Below are positions 8,391-15,795 of a stretch of 15,855 bases of DNA, one piece after another. How positions within the stretch are numbered: position 1 is the first letter of the stretch; every line of letters starts with the position of its first letter. The notes under the pieces are model-generated. The model was not told the DNA's origin. It searched no databases and saw only the letters and a program-made list of their open reading frames with translations. The translations under genes were made by a program, and so were the position numbers. The stretch covers positions 1 through 15,855 of the forward strand of contig CAZQXD010000086.1 in NCBI GenBank assembly GCA_964597315.1, written 5' to 3'. This DNA is from CAZQXD01 sp964597315 (GTDB lineage Bacteria; Pseudomonadota; Gammaproteobacteria; Competibacterales; Competibacteraceae).

Positions 8391-11300
8391 TCAGTTACAG
8401 GTAATCTCCGCCCGGCGTAACACCTCGTCGATTTGGGCCGCCTCCCTGAGTCCAAGACGGCTGGCGTCTCGCAGGGCCGTGCATAAAATCTCGCCGGCCC
8501 GTTTGCGATCACTTTTAACCAGATACAAGATCCCCAATTTGGTGCGACAGACCGTCAGTTCCCGGATATCCCCGAGCTGTTCGCACAGGGGTAGTTGCCG
8601 GTCCCGGCGCACCGTCAGAGCTTCGTCCCACCGCCCCTGGGTGAACAGCAGATCGGCGATTCGACCCAGAATGCTCGCCAGTTCGGAGTTCAGCCGCAGT
8701 TGTTCGTACACCGGCACTTGCGCTTCATAAAGCCCCAGGGCCTGCCCCTGTTCCCCCTTGAGGGTCAAAATCCCGGCGATCCGCTCCTGAACGCCAGCCC
8801 GCTCCCGGGCATCTGCGGGCCGGGCCAGTACCGGCAGCACAGCGTTTTGTAGCACCGCCAGCGCCCCGTCGAGATCACCTTGGGCCACCAGGCTGTCGGC
8901 GATCCGGCTTTGCACCTCGGCCTGGCAGCGAGCGTCGTTCAGACGCTGGTAAATGGGTAGTTCCTCTCCGCGACGGATGGCCAGAGCTTGATCATGCTCC
9001 CCCTTAGCGGCCAAGACTTCCGCCACCTGTCCCCGGACCCGGGCAATCTCCCGTTGAGAGAGTTCCTCGGCCGCCTCCAGGGCAGTGTCCAACAGCCCAC
9101 CCTGGAACGCCGCCCGATTCAGGGCGTGGAGAACCCGACAGCGGTCTTCCAGACCGAGATCCTGGGCCAGCACCCGCTTGAGAAATCCCACCCAAGCCTG
9201 AAACGGGCCGCGCCTGCCAATATAGTCGGCTCCCACCGTGACTGCTCGTAGCTGATAATCCTCGGGCAGGCGTCCCAGCCATTCCACCAAGCTGCCCCGC
9301 TCCTCGTCCAAGGACTTCCAGGCTCGTTGCCGGGCCGTCGGGTCGGCATCGCTGGCTCCCAAGCATCCCAGAAACCATACGCTCATCCGCTCTAACACTG
9401 GCTGTTCACTACAGCGCAGCCGTAACATCTCCGCTAATAGTCGATGCAGCCGCCAGATGGCCCGGCCGCCGCGCTCGTCCCATACCCGGTCCAACAGCGA
9501 CAGCTCATGGGCGCGGTCGATCAACTCCTCGAACTCGGCCGCCGACAGCCCGGCTGCGGCCGCCCCCAGTTCGGCGCCGAAACCGCCAGCCGGTCCCTGG
9601 CTGAGAGCAAAGAACCCAGCCATCAACCGCTCCGCCTCTGGCCCCAGCCGGGTGCGCAGCAAATCCAAGGATAGCTCCAGAACGGTAACTAGCACCGCCC
9701 TGGTCAGTTCCGGGGAGCCTGCCCCGGCCTCGGGCCCCGTCTCCGTATTCAGCCCATGGGCGCGCAGAAACTCCAGAAAAGCCAATGGGCTGCGCCCGGT
9801 TCGTAAATGTCCGGCGGCCAGATGCACGGTCAGGGGCAAGCAACCCAGGGTTCGCACCAGTGACTCCAATTGGCCGTCCTGGGCCATGCCCACCTCGGCG
9901 CTGAGTTGCTCCATGGCGGTGTCGGCATCGAACGCTGTCAGCCGTAGTTGCTCCCAACCCGCCCGCAGGCCCAGTTTCGGCAGACGTCCGCTCACCACCA
10001 CGGCGCAGCCTAGGCTCTCCACCAGTTCCAATACCGGACCCACCTGCTCCCGGGTGTCCACATTATCAATATTGACCAGGGTGGCCGGGGAGCGCAGCCG
10101 CTCCCGCAGCACGGCCAGGGGGTCGGCCCCGTCCACGGGCAATTCCAGGCGATCCAGCAGCCCCAGCGCCAGGTCCCGGGCATTGGGCGATTCGAAGAGA
10201 TCCAGCACCAACCGCGGATAACCACCGGGAAAATGCGACTGATGCAGCGCAAAGAACTGATCCACCAGAAACGACTTGCCCACCCCGGGGATACCCTGGA
10301 CACAGCACACAGTGGGCCGGGCATCGCCCGTGGGGAGCAAAGCCCGGCGCAGAACGGCCAATTCCCGTTCGCGACCCACGAACACCGCCGCGCTAGGGTC
10401 GTCGTCGGCCCCACCCCCGGCCCGGCCGCCCACCCACCAGTGCAGCCGACCCTCTCGGGCGCCTGGGTGGCGGCTATTGTCGTCAAACCAGCCAGCGGCC
10501 GGGGACCAGCGGCGAAACCGCAGATCGTATTGACGCGGTCGGCCCGCCTCGTCCAGGGTCACTTCGATGACTTGACAGGTACAAGGGGGTTGGGGAGGGT
10601 TCTCCCGCTGGTAGAGACAGCCCGTGGATATTTGGTGCGGAGTCACCGGGCCGAGTTCCGCCTCAGCCACGCCCGGGTAGCCCCGAAGCAGGAGATCGGT
10701 TCGGTTCAAGAGCCGCGCTCCACTGTCATGGCCGTCGGCCAGCCAGTCCAGGGGGTGGTGCAGCAATGCCAGCCGAAACCCAGGCAAAGACTCGCCGTCG
10801 TCGGCCTCGCATAAGCCATCTACCTGATTGGCCGTCAGCCATAGCCGCCCTGGGTCATGATCGTCGCCGGACAACCAGGCGGAATCCAGACCGATGATCT
10901 GGACCACAAACGGCAACCCCGGCAGTTCCAGGCCGCGCCGGTAGCCTAGGCGTGGGTGATGTAACGGGTCCGGCAACAAGTCCGAGCGGCCCAGTCCGTA
11001 TTCCAGCCAGTGCCGGTAATTTGCCTGGCGGCCCAGAACCGCATCCAGCACCGCTCGTTGCGTCCCCTTGGGGGTCTCGCCACCCGCCAGCCAGGCGGAA
11101 TAAGCGGCGACGCTGTCCGGGGTCAGCTCGCTTCGCAGCCGCCGCCAGGCAGCGGTGTTACGCTCCCGTTGCATGTCGTGATTGCCCGGCACCGGAAAGA
11201 ATCGCTGCTCCGGGACTCCCAGACGGTCGAGGGTAGCCAGAAAAAAATCCGTAGCCTGGCGGAACTCATCCACCAACCCTCGCTCGGCGGTATCGCCGGT

Positions 11301-11459
11301 AAAGCAGACCAGATCCACGGGACCATCGGCGCGCAGGGCGTCCAGATTGTCCTCCCAGGCCCGTCCCAGGACGCCGCGTCGCCGCCAATGCGCGCCCTCT
11401 TTAAAACCCCGCTCATGCAGATCGGAAAGGTGCAGTATCCTGAGTCGGTAGGAAGACAT
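8391..11459 (-). CDS. Metallophosphoesterase-STAND NTPase-TPR protein (candidate NLR-like conflict protein)
   Basis: A 1022-residue three-part protein. Residues 1-325 are a calcineurin-like metallophosphoesterase: D13-x-H15, G55-D56, G-N93-H94-D95 and H234-H235 are visible, but the expected GHxH is replaced by G-Y-P-G near 260-263. Residues 357-560 are a STAND-type NTPase: F-V-G-R-E-R-E-L at 360, Walker A G-I-P-G-V-G-K395-S, Walker B V-N-I-D465-N-V-D, an arginine-bearing S-G-R492 sensor-like strand, and G-C-L-P542-L, the GxP signature. Residues 585-685 fit the winged helix of STAND proteins. Residues 788-1022 are TPR-like helical repeats with a period of about 41. Such proteins usually keep the effector silent until the repeats sense a trigger; several STAND families act in phage defence. 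That role is inference here. Base composition matches the neighbours. The ribosome site is weak. It converges with the lipase gene; no companion gene is obvious. Confidence 0.88.
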   Translation of the reverse strand: MSSYRLRILHLSDLHERGFKEGAHWRRRGVLGRAWEDNLDALRADGPVDLVCFTGDTAERGLVDEFRQATDFFLATLDRLGVPEQRFFPVPGNHDMQRERNTAAWRRLRSELTPDSVAAYSAWLAGGETPKGTQRAVLDAVLGRQANYRHWLEYGLGRSDLLPDPLHHPRLGYRRGLELPGLPFVVQIIGLDSAWLSGDDHDPGRLWLTANQVDGLCEADDGESLPGFRLALLHHPLDWLADGHDSGARLLNRTDLLLRGYPGVAEAELGPVTPHQISTGCLYQRENPPQPPCTCQVIEVTLDEAGRPRQYDLRFRRWSPAAGWFDDNSRHPGAREGRLHWWVGGRAGGGADDDPSAAVFVGRERELAVLRRALLPTGDARPTVCCVQGIPGVGKSFLVDQFFALHQSHFPGGYPRLVLDLFESPNARDLALGLLDRLELPVDGADPLAVLRERLRSPATLVNIDNVDTREQVGPVLELVESLGCAVVVSGRLPKLGLRAGWEQLRLTAFDADTAMEQLSAEVGMAQDGQLESLVRTLGCLPLTVHLAAGHLRTGRSPLAFLEFLRAHGLNTETGPEAGAGSPELTRAVLVTVLELSLDLLRTRLGPEAERLMAGFFALSQGPAGGFGAELGAAAAGLSAAEFEELIDRAHELSLLDRVWDERGGRAIWRLHRLLAEMLRLRCSEQPVLERMSVWFLGCLGASDADPTARQRAWKSLDEERGSLVEWLGRLPEDYQLRAVTVGADYIGRRGPFQAWVGFLKRVLAQDLGLEDRCRVLHALNRAAFQGGLLDTALEAAEELSQREIARVRGQVAEVLAAKGEHDQALAIRRGEELPIYQRLNDARCQAEVQSRIADSLVAQGDLDGALAVLQNAVLPVLARPADARERAGVQERIAGILTLKGEQGQALGLYEAQVPVYEQLRLNSELASILGRIADLLFTQGRWDEALTVRRDRQLPLCEQLGDIRELTVCRTKLGILYLVKSDRKRAGEILCTALRDASRLGLREAAQIDEVLRRAEITCN

Positions 11460-11497
11460 CCCGGTATTCGCCCCGCGGCTTCGTTATCGGTTCGGCA

Positions 11498-11512
11498 CCT
11501 GTTTATAACAGG
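11498..11512 (-). promoter_or_regulatory. Palindrome over a TATAAA-like element before the STAND gene
   Basis: A perfect inverted repeat, CCTGTT-TAT-AACAGG on the plus strand, lies 38 bases before the ATG of the MPE-STAND gene. Read on the minus strand it contains TATAAA, close to a -10 hexamer, at a fitting distance for a short leader. No good -35 was found 16-18 bases further upstream. A repressor operator covering the promoter is a reasonable guess. Confidence 0.45.
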
Positions 11513-11596
11513 ACCGACGGCCTACGGGAATACGCGGCGGTGGGATTTGTCCGGGTAACCGGCGAAACCCCACCCACGCCAGCCGGATTCCATGGA

Positions 11597-12481
11597 TCAG
11601 CGACCACCGGCCGACCGACCGGTCATCTGGATGCGGGCCACCAGATCACCTTTGCAAAGCAGGGGCTGGCGGCGCAGGCCGCAGAGTAAACCCGATACCG
11701 GGGAGGCCAGTTGGGCGCGGACCTCGCCGGTGAAACCATCGTAGATATGGCCGATGGGATCACCGGCGCGGACCCAATAGCCCACGTCCTGGCGGGTGAT
11801 GAATATGCCCGGCTGGTCGGATACCAGGGCGAATGCCTGATCCGTGCCGAAGTAGTGCAGATCCTCCTCGTACTCGGCCAGGCGGATGCCGGTGAGAATG
11901 CCGGTGCGGTCCATGAAAGCCACCAAAGCCCTGAACAGGGCTTCGCAATGATGGACTTGGAGATTACCGGCCTGACCGGCCTGAATGACGAAGTTTTCGC
12001 CGCCACTCTCCCGCCAGCGGCTCAGCAGAGGAAAGTCGGCCAGATTGTCCAGGGGCCGCTCCACCACCGCCGGCAGCCCGAACAAGCAGGCGCTGGCCCG
12101 CTCATCGTCGTTTGGCCGGTATATCCGCACTTGGGGCAGTTCTTCGATATCCAGGCTGGAGTTATGAATCTCCACCCGATAATAGGCATGCCGGGTCAGT
12201 TCCCACACCGTCTCGACCCGGCCCCGGTCATCGTCGCCTTCAGCCCCCGGAACGATCAGCACCCGCTGCCCCATAACCTGGCCTGGCCGCTGCCTGGACT
12301 GGATACTTTTAAGGTAGGCCGCCAGCCGGGATAGCACAAAAATGCCGTTCAGCTCATTGCCATGGAGACCGGCCACCAGGGCGAGTTGGGGACTGCGATC
12401 CTGAGGACCGATGTCATGGTAAGGCATATGGCGGTCAGACCGCGGCAGAATGCACCTATGTCGCTGGGCTAGGCTGGTCAT
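11597..12481 (-). CDS. AstE/AspA-like M14-family zinc hydrolase homologue
   Basis: A 294-residue protein resembling the succinylglutamate desuccinylase/aspartoacylase branch of M14 zinc carboxypeptidases. The start at 12481 is supported by GAGAGAGGA just upstream; the frame stays open to 12625 but that part does not look coding. The zinc motif H40-G-N-E43 and a later H106 in V-E-I-H-N-S-S, followed by L-D-I-E-E-L-P-Q-V, fit the metal-binding core. The C-terminus (from about residue 235) looks like the beta-barrel seen in this family, ending in K-G-D-L-V-A-R-I. Only about 66 residues separate the two zinc motifs, and the D-x-N-R substrate-binding segment expected between them is not visible. 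It is either a divergent subfamily or a protein that lost binding capacity. The substrate is unknown. It lies 137 bases upstream of the STAND gene on the same strand; an operon is possible but not shown. Confidence 0.8.
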   Translation of the reverse strand: MTSLAQRHRCILPRSDRHMPYHDIGPQDRSPQLALVAGLHGNELNGIFVLSRLAAYLKSIQSRQRPGQVMGQRVLIVPGAEGDDDRGRVETVWELTRHAYYRVEIHNSSLDIEELPQVRIYRPNDDERASACLFGLPAVVERPLDNLADFPLLSRWRESGGENFVIQAGQAGNLQVHHCEALFRALVAFMDRTGILTGIRLAEYEEDLHYFGTDQAFALVSDQPGIFITRQDVGYWVRAGDPIGHIYDGFTGEVRAQLASPVSGLLCGLRRQPLLCKGDLVARIQMTGRSAGGR

Positions 12482-12850
12482 TATCCTCTCTCCGTGGCAG
12501 CCTGACGTCTGCCTTCGGCTAGGGGTTTTGGCTTCCGATATCTGCATATGATACCTAAGCTCGAATAGGCATAAAAAATGCTTATTGCTCTGACCCCTGA
12601 CGCCATATTTCCCAAAGCGGGCCACAGGCAGGACGTCAAGGCCGCATTTCCGGCATAAGGTCTATCCAGGTTGTCTTGATTGCTTCGCGACTCGCCATTG
12701 AAGGGATAATACATGCAGGTGACCGGGAAAGCCGCGTATCTTGACACACCTCCCAGGAGTATCTCTACCTGGACCAGTATATTCCTTCCCGGGAGCGGCG
12801 GGTGTGAAAGACTGTAAACCCATGGTCTGCGGATCGCAGCGAGGCTATCA
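12482..12850. other. Divergent intergenic region between the M14 and ABC ATPase genes
   Basis: 369 bases that should carry promoters for both divergent genes. On the minus strand, TATCAT within the AT-rich stretch 12540-12600 could be a -10 for the M14 gene. On the plus strand, GATAAT at 12705-12710 has a TTGCTT 19 bases upstream, and a consensus TTGACA at 12741-12746 lacks a good partner. Short inverted repeats are present (CCAGG/CCTGG at 12753-12772; GCAT/ATGC around 12569-12581). A possible 34-codon ORF at 12713-12817 is not convincing. Nothing here is strong enough to call a specific site. Confidence 0.4.
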
Positions 12851-13909
12851 TTGGCAAGCATGGACTTTCTCCTCGAACTCGACCATATCCACTGTCAATA
12901 TGGCGACCAGCCAGTCATCCACGGGCTATCCCTGCGGTTGCGCCGGGGCAGCCTGGCGGGGCTGCTGGGACCCAGTGGCTGCGGTAAGACCACGGCCCTG
13001 CGGGCCATTGCCGGCTTTCAGGCCCTGTCCCGAGGGGCGATCCACTTGCATGACCGCTGCGTATCCAGACCCGGTTATACCCTGCCCCCGGAGCAGCGGC
13101 GGCTAGGCATGGTGTTCCAAGATTACGCCCTGTTTCCCCATTTGGATGTGTTGGGCAACGTCACCTTCGGCATTCGCCATCTGCCACGCTCCCGTCGCCG
13201 CCGCGACGGCCTGGAGATGCTGGAACTGGTGGGGCTGGCCGCCCTGGCTAATCGCTATCCCCACGAGCTGTCCGGGGGGCAACAGCAACGGGTGGCCCTG
13301 GCCCGAGCTTTGGCGCCGCGCCCGGAGCTGGTGCTGCTGGATGAACCCTTCTCCAGTCTGGACGTGGAATTGCGCGAGCGACTGGCCTACGAGGTCCGCG
13401 ATATCCTCAAGTCCCAGGGCATCTCGGGGGTTATCGTCACCCATGACCAGCTCGAAGCCTTCGCCATCGGCGAGCAAGTGGGGGTGATGCGCGAAGGCCG
13501 ACTACTGCAATGGGATACACCCTACAATCTCTATCACGAACCAGCCGACCGGTTTGTCGCCGATTTTGTGGGCCAAGGCCGGTTTGTTCGCGGCGCCCTG
13601 CTGACCCCAGACACCCTGGAGACCGAGGCCGGCATCATTACTGGCAACCGGGCGTTTCTGTGGTCTCCGGGCACCCGCCTGGATGTATTGTTACGCCCCG
13701 ATGACGTCCTCCCCGACACTAACCCCAATGCCCAGCTCACCGCTCAAGTGGTCAAAAAAGCCTTCAAGGGCGCGGAGACGCTCTATACCTTACGCCTGAA
13801 CAATGGCGTGGAGCTGGTGTCCCTGTTCCCCAGCCATCGGGATCACCTCCCTGGGGATCGGGTGGGCATCCGCATCCAGGCCGACCATTTGGTGGCATTC
13901 GCCGCCTAG
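12851..13909 (+). CDS. ABC transporter ATP-binding protein, FbpC/PotA-like (ion or polyamine importer type)
   Basis: A cytosolic ATPase subunit of an ABC importer, about 352 residues. Walker A is G-P-S-G-C-G-K-T-T (40-48), the Q-loop is V-F-Q-D-Y-A-L-F-P-H, the signature L-S-G-G-Q is at 140-144, Walker B is L-L-D164-E165-P, and the switch His is 198 in T-H-D-Q. After residue 235 comes a TOBE-type C-terminal domain (F-V-G-Q-G-R-F, then L-L-R-P-D-D-V). The pattern is closest to ferric-iron FbpC-type ATPases, which is inference. The TTG at 12851 has GCGAGG 6 bases upstream; the in-frame ATG at 12860 is the other candidate start. No permease or binding protein of its own is in the window, so it either serves a transporter encoded elsewhere or is a solitary subunit. 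Confidence 0.9.
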   Translation: MASMDFLLELDHIHCQYGDQPVIHGLSLRLRRGSLAGLLGPSGCGKTTALRAIAGFQALSRGAIHLHDRCVSRPGYTLPPEQRRLGMVFQDYALFPHLDVLGNVTFGIRHLPRSRRRRDGLEMLELVGLAALANRYPHELSGGQQQRVALARALAPRPELVLLDEPFSSLDVELRERLAYEVRDILKSQGISGVIVTHDQLEAFAIGEQVGVMREGRLLQWDTPYNLYHEPADRFVADFVGQGRFVRGALLTPDTLETEAGIITGNRAFLWSPGTRLDVLLRPDDVLPDTNPNAQLTAQVVKKAFKGAETLYTLRLNNGVELVSLFPSHRDHLPGDRVGIRIQADHLVAFAA

Positions 13910-13933
13910 GTCCCTCCGTGACCGTGGCTTGCT

Positions 13934-13973
13934 ATTGCACCGCAGCATTCGATTTGTTATGCTGCGTCGCAAT
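13934..13973 (+). promoter_or_regulatory. Long interrupted dyad upstream of the phasin gene (candidate operator)
   Basis: An 8-bp perfect inverted repeat, CGCAGCAT (13941-13948) and ATGCTGCG (13959-13966), has a 10-nt AT-rich spacer. It is flanked, after 2 unpaired bases on each side, by a second perfect pair, ATTGC (13934-13938) and GCAAT (13969-13973). In all, 13 of 15 positions per arm match. An AT-rich stretch (13971-13988) suitable for a -10 element follows, and the phasin start is 41 bases downstream. Phasin genes are commonly repressed by PhaR, which binds TGC-rich dyads, so this is a candidate PhaR-type operator. It could also fold as an RNA stem, but no T-run follows. Confidence 0.6.
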
Positions 13974-14013
13974 ATAGAGTATTAATTTGCTGACCCAGCA
14001 AGGGGAACACGTC

Positions 14014-14388
14014 ATGAACAACGAATTCTTTTTCAAGGTTGCTGACCAGTACGAAGCCTTCCTGGTTCCCATGGTCAAGGCCAACAAACTGGCTGTTGTC
14101 AATTTCGAGAAGCTGGTTGGCTTCCAGATGGGCGCCTTACGCGGCTATGCGGAGCTGGGCCTGGAGCGCATGAAGGCCGCCTCCCAGATCAACGATCCGC
14201 AAAGCTGCCAGGCGTTCCTGAACGATCAACTACAGGTGGCCGAGGTGGTGGGCCAGAAGTTGCTGGACGACGCCAAGGCCCTGGCCGATCTGGGCGCCGG
14301 TTTCAAAGCCGACCTCGACGCCCTGGTCAAGGAAAGCGCCGCCATTCTCAACAAGGCCACCAAAGCCACCGTCACCAAGGCTGCCTGA
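14014..14388 (+). CDS. Phasin family protein (PHA granule-associated)
   Basis: A 124-residue, cysteine-poor, helix-forming protein of the phasin family, which coats polyhydroxyalkanoate granules. The ATG at 14014 follows AAGGGGAA with normal spacing; the upstream in-frame TTG at 13987 precedes that site and is rejected. The N-terminus (aromatic-rich, F-F-F-K-V-A-D-Q-Y) leads into amphipathic helices with the phasin-like N-F-E-K-L motif around residues 28-32. The tail is rich in Ala, Lys and Thr (K-A-T-K-A-T-V-T-K-A-A), as in many phasins. It is a single-gene unit with its own dyad-bearing upstream region and strong terminator, which fits a highly expressed, regulated structural protein. No PHA synthase or depolymerase gene is in the window. 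Confidence 0.85.
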   Translation: MNNEFFFKVADQYEAFLVPMVKANKLAVVNFEKLVGFQMGALRGYAELGLERMKAASQINDPQSCQAFLNDQLQVAEVVGQKLLDDAKALADLGAGFKADLDALVKESAAILNKATKATVTKAA

Positions 14389-14406
14389 GCCGTCCCACCC
14401 GATTCC

Positions 14407-14434
14407 ACCCCCTCTCCCAGAGAGGGGGTTTTTA
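14407..14434 (+). terminator. Rho-independent terminator after the phasin gene
   Basis: The stem CCCCCTCT (14408-14415) / AGAGGGGG (14421-14428) has a 5-nt loop, is extended by an A-T pair, and is followed by TTTTTATT. It ends the phasin transcript. The downstream rsmJ frame opens within the T-run, so the rsmJ start must lie after it. Confidence 0.88.
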
Positions 14435-14452
14435 TTGCCTGCGGCGGCTACA

Positions 14453-15280
14453 ATGGCCGGAAGCAACCATCCCGGCCCGCCCTTGACTTCCGAGCGCCCC
14501 CCTTTCGCCGTGGCCATTGCTGCGGCCACCCCCGAATGCCGACCCCCGGCCCAGAGCCTGGCTCTGGAATTGGCCTTACCCCTGGTCAATCCTGGGGATA
14601 ACCGGTTCGGCCACCTGCTGATGGTCACCCCTCAACGTCTGGAGCTTATCGCCACCGGTCCCGGCGCTCCCGGTCCAATCTATGCCGAGTTCGCTACCGG
14701 TCGGGCCGGTCATCGGCGTCGCTTCGGAGGCGGCCGAGGCCAGCCCCTAGCCCGGGCGGTGGGTCTTAAGCACGGCGCCGCTCCCTGGGTGCTGGACGCC
14801 ACCGCCGGCCTGGGTCAGGACGGCTTTGTGCTGGCCTGCCTGGGCTGTAGGGTCACTCTAGTGGAACGCTCGCCGGTGGTGGCGGCGCTGCTGCGAGACG
14901 GCTTAGGTCGGGCGGCGGCAGACCCCGGGATCGGCGCCCTAGTCCGGGAACGGCTGCGCCTGGAGGTGGCCGATGGGACGGCTTATCTAGGCAACCTTCA
15001 CGCCAATCCGCCGGATGTGGTGTACCTGGACCCGATGTATCCCCACCGGAATAAAACGGCCCTGGTCAAAAAGGAAATGCGGCTGCTGCGAGCCATGGTG
15101 GGAGACGATGGGGATGCCTCCTGGCTATTGTCCGCCGCCCTGGAGCGGGCACGGCGGCGGGTGGTGGTCAAACGCCCCCGGCCAGCCCCACCCCTGGAGG
15201 GAGCGCCGCCCACAATGGCCATTGAAGGAGAAAACACCCGTTACGATGTGTACCTGACAACCCCGGCGGAGCCAGGCTAG
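14453..15280 (+). CDS. rsmJ: 16S rRNA (guanine-1516-N2)-methyltransferase RsmJ
   Basis: SAM-dependent methyltransferase that modifies G1516 of 16S rRNA in the small subunit. From the ATG at 14453 it has 275 residues, somewhat longer at the N-terminus than E. coli RsmJ (250). Family hallmarks are H-R-R-R-F-G-G-G-R-G near residue 85, the SAM-binding D115-A-T-A-G-L-G-Q-D, V-E-R-S-P-V-V-A-A-L-L, the active-site motif D193-P-M-Y-P-H-R, and A-L-V-K-K-E-M-R. An upstream in-frame TTG at 14435 lies inside the phasin terminator and is unlikely. No good ribosome site precedes 14453, so a start slightly further in is possible. Its promoter is not evident, and some read-through from the phasin gene may contribute. 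It converges with pilV across a 36-base gap. Confidence 0.95.
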   Translation: MAGSNHPGPPLTSERPPFAVAIAAATPECRPPAQSLALELALPLVNPGDNRFGHLLMVTPQRLELIATGPGAPGPIYAEFATGRAGHRRRFGGGRGQPLARAVGLKHGAAPWVLDATAGLGQDGFVLACLGCRVTLVERSPVVAALLRDGLGRAAADPGIGALVRERLRLEVADGTAYLGNLHANPPDVVYLDPMYPHRNKTALVKKEMRLLRAMVGDDGDASWLLSAALERARRRVVVKRPRPAPPLEGAPPTMAIEGENTRYDVYLTTPAEPG

Positions 15281-15316
15281 CCGGAATCGAGACAACTAAA
15301 GCATCGGGATGGCGGG

Positions 15317-15769
15317 CTAAGGTCGCACCGTCACCACGAATTGGGTATCGGCGCTGCCGCTTTTATTGTCGTCCCAAGTCACGGTAATCGTGAATACCGT
15401 TCCGGCGCCGGCACCGGCCACCGTGCCGTTGCCATTGGGCAGCAAGCCAGCATTGGCGGTATTCCACTGAAACGCATCGGAGGCCGCCATTTGCAGGGGC
15501 GTGCAGTCGACGGCCAGGCAGCCGGGATCACTGCCCGGGCCGGTAATGGCGTTGTAGCCCCCAGCCTCTAGGCCGGCCAGATTGGCGCGCATCCGATCCA
15601 CCATGTCGTAAGCCTGTAAGGTGGCCTGACTACGTAGATAGGCGCTTTCGTTGTCGCGCAGTCCGCTGAGGTGCAGTCCCGCCAGCCCCAGCAAGCCCAC
15701 GGACAGGATCACCAGGGACACTAGCACTTCCACCAAAGTGAAGCCTCGTAGTATGCGTTCTCCTATCAT
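15317..15769 (-). CDS. pilV: Type IV pilus minor pseudopilin PilV
   Basis: A 150-residue minor pseudopilin of the type IV pilus initiation complex. It starts with a short basic leader and the prepilin peptidase site G9/F10-T-L-V-E14, with Glu at the +5 position, then a hydrophobic helix (V-L-V-S-L-V-I-L-S-V-G-L-L-G-L-A-G-L), both typical of PilV. The globular part contains two cysteines (C-L-A-V-D-C) likely to form a disulfide, and ends with T-V-T-W-D-D. The ATG has AGGA 7 bases upstream. A probable FimT/GspH gene ends 26 bases before its start, so they form an operon. Nothing on this strand follows pilV: pilW, pilX and pilY1, which usually come next, are not within reach, and rsmJ converges instead. 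Confidence 0.9.
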   Translation of the reverse strand: MIGERILRGFTLVEVLVSLVILSVGLLGLAGLHLSGLRDNESAYLRSQATLQAYDMVDRMRANLAGLEAGGYNAITGPGSDPGCLAVDCTPLQMAASDAFQWNTANAGLLPNGNGTVAGAGAGTVFTITVTWDDNKSGSADTQFVVTVRP

Positions 15770-15795
15770 GTTTTAGTCCTATGCTGCTACCCGTA

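Noticed and set aside
12741..12746. Perfect TTGACA -35 hexamer
   Set aside because: No acceptable -10 hexamer lies 16-18 bases downstream.
12713..12817. Possible 34-codon ORF upstream of the ABC ATPase gene
   Set aside because: A weak AAGGG precedes it, but the composition is not protein-like and the GATAAT just upstream would place a transcript start at or past its ATG.
13925..13939. Sigma-54-like TGGC...TTGCA before the phasin gene
   Set aside because: The GG-to-GC spacing is 9 bases instead of the required 10, and the match overlaps the dyad, so it is likely chance.
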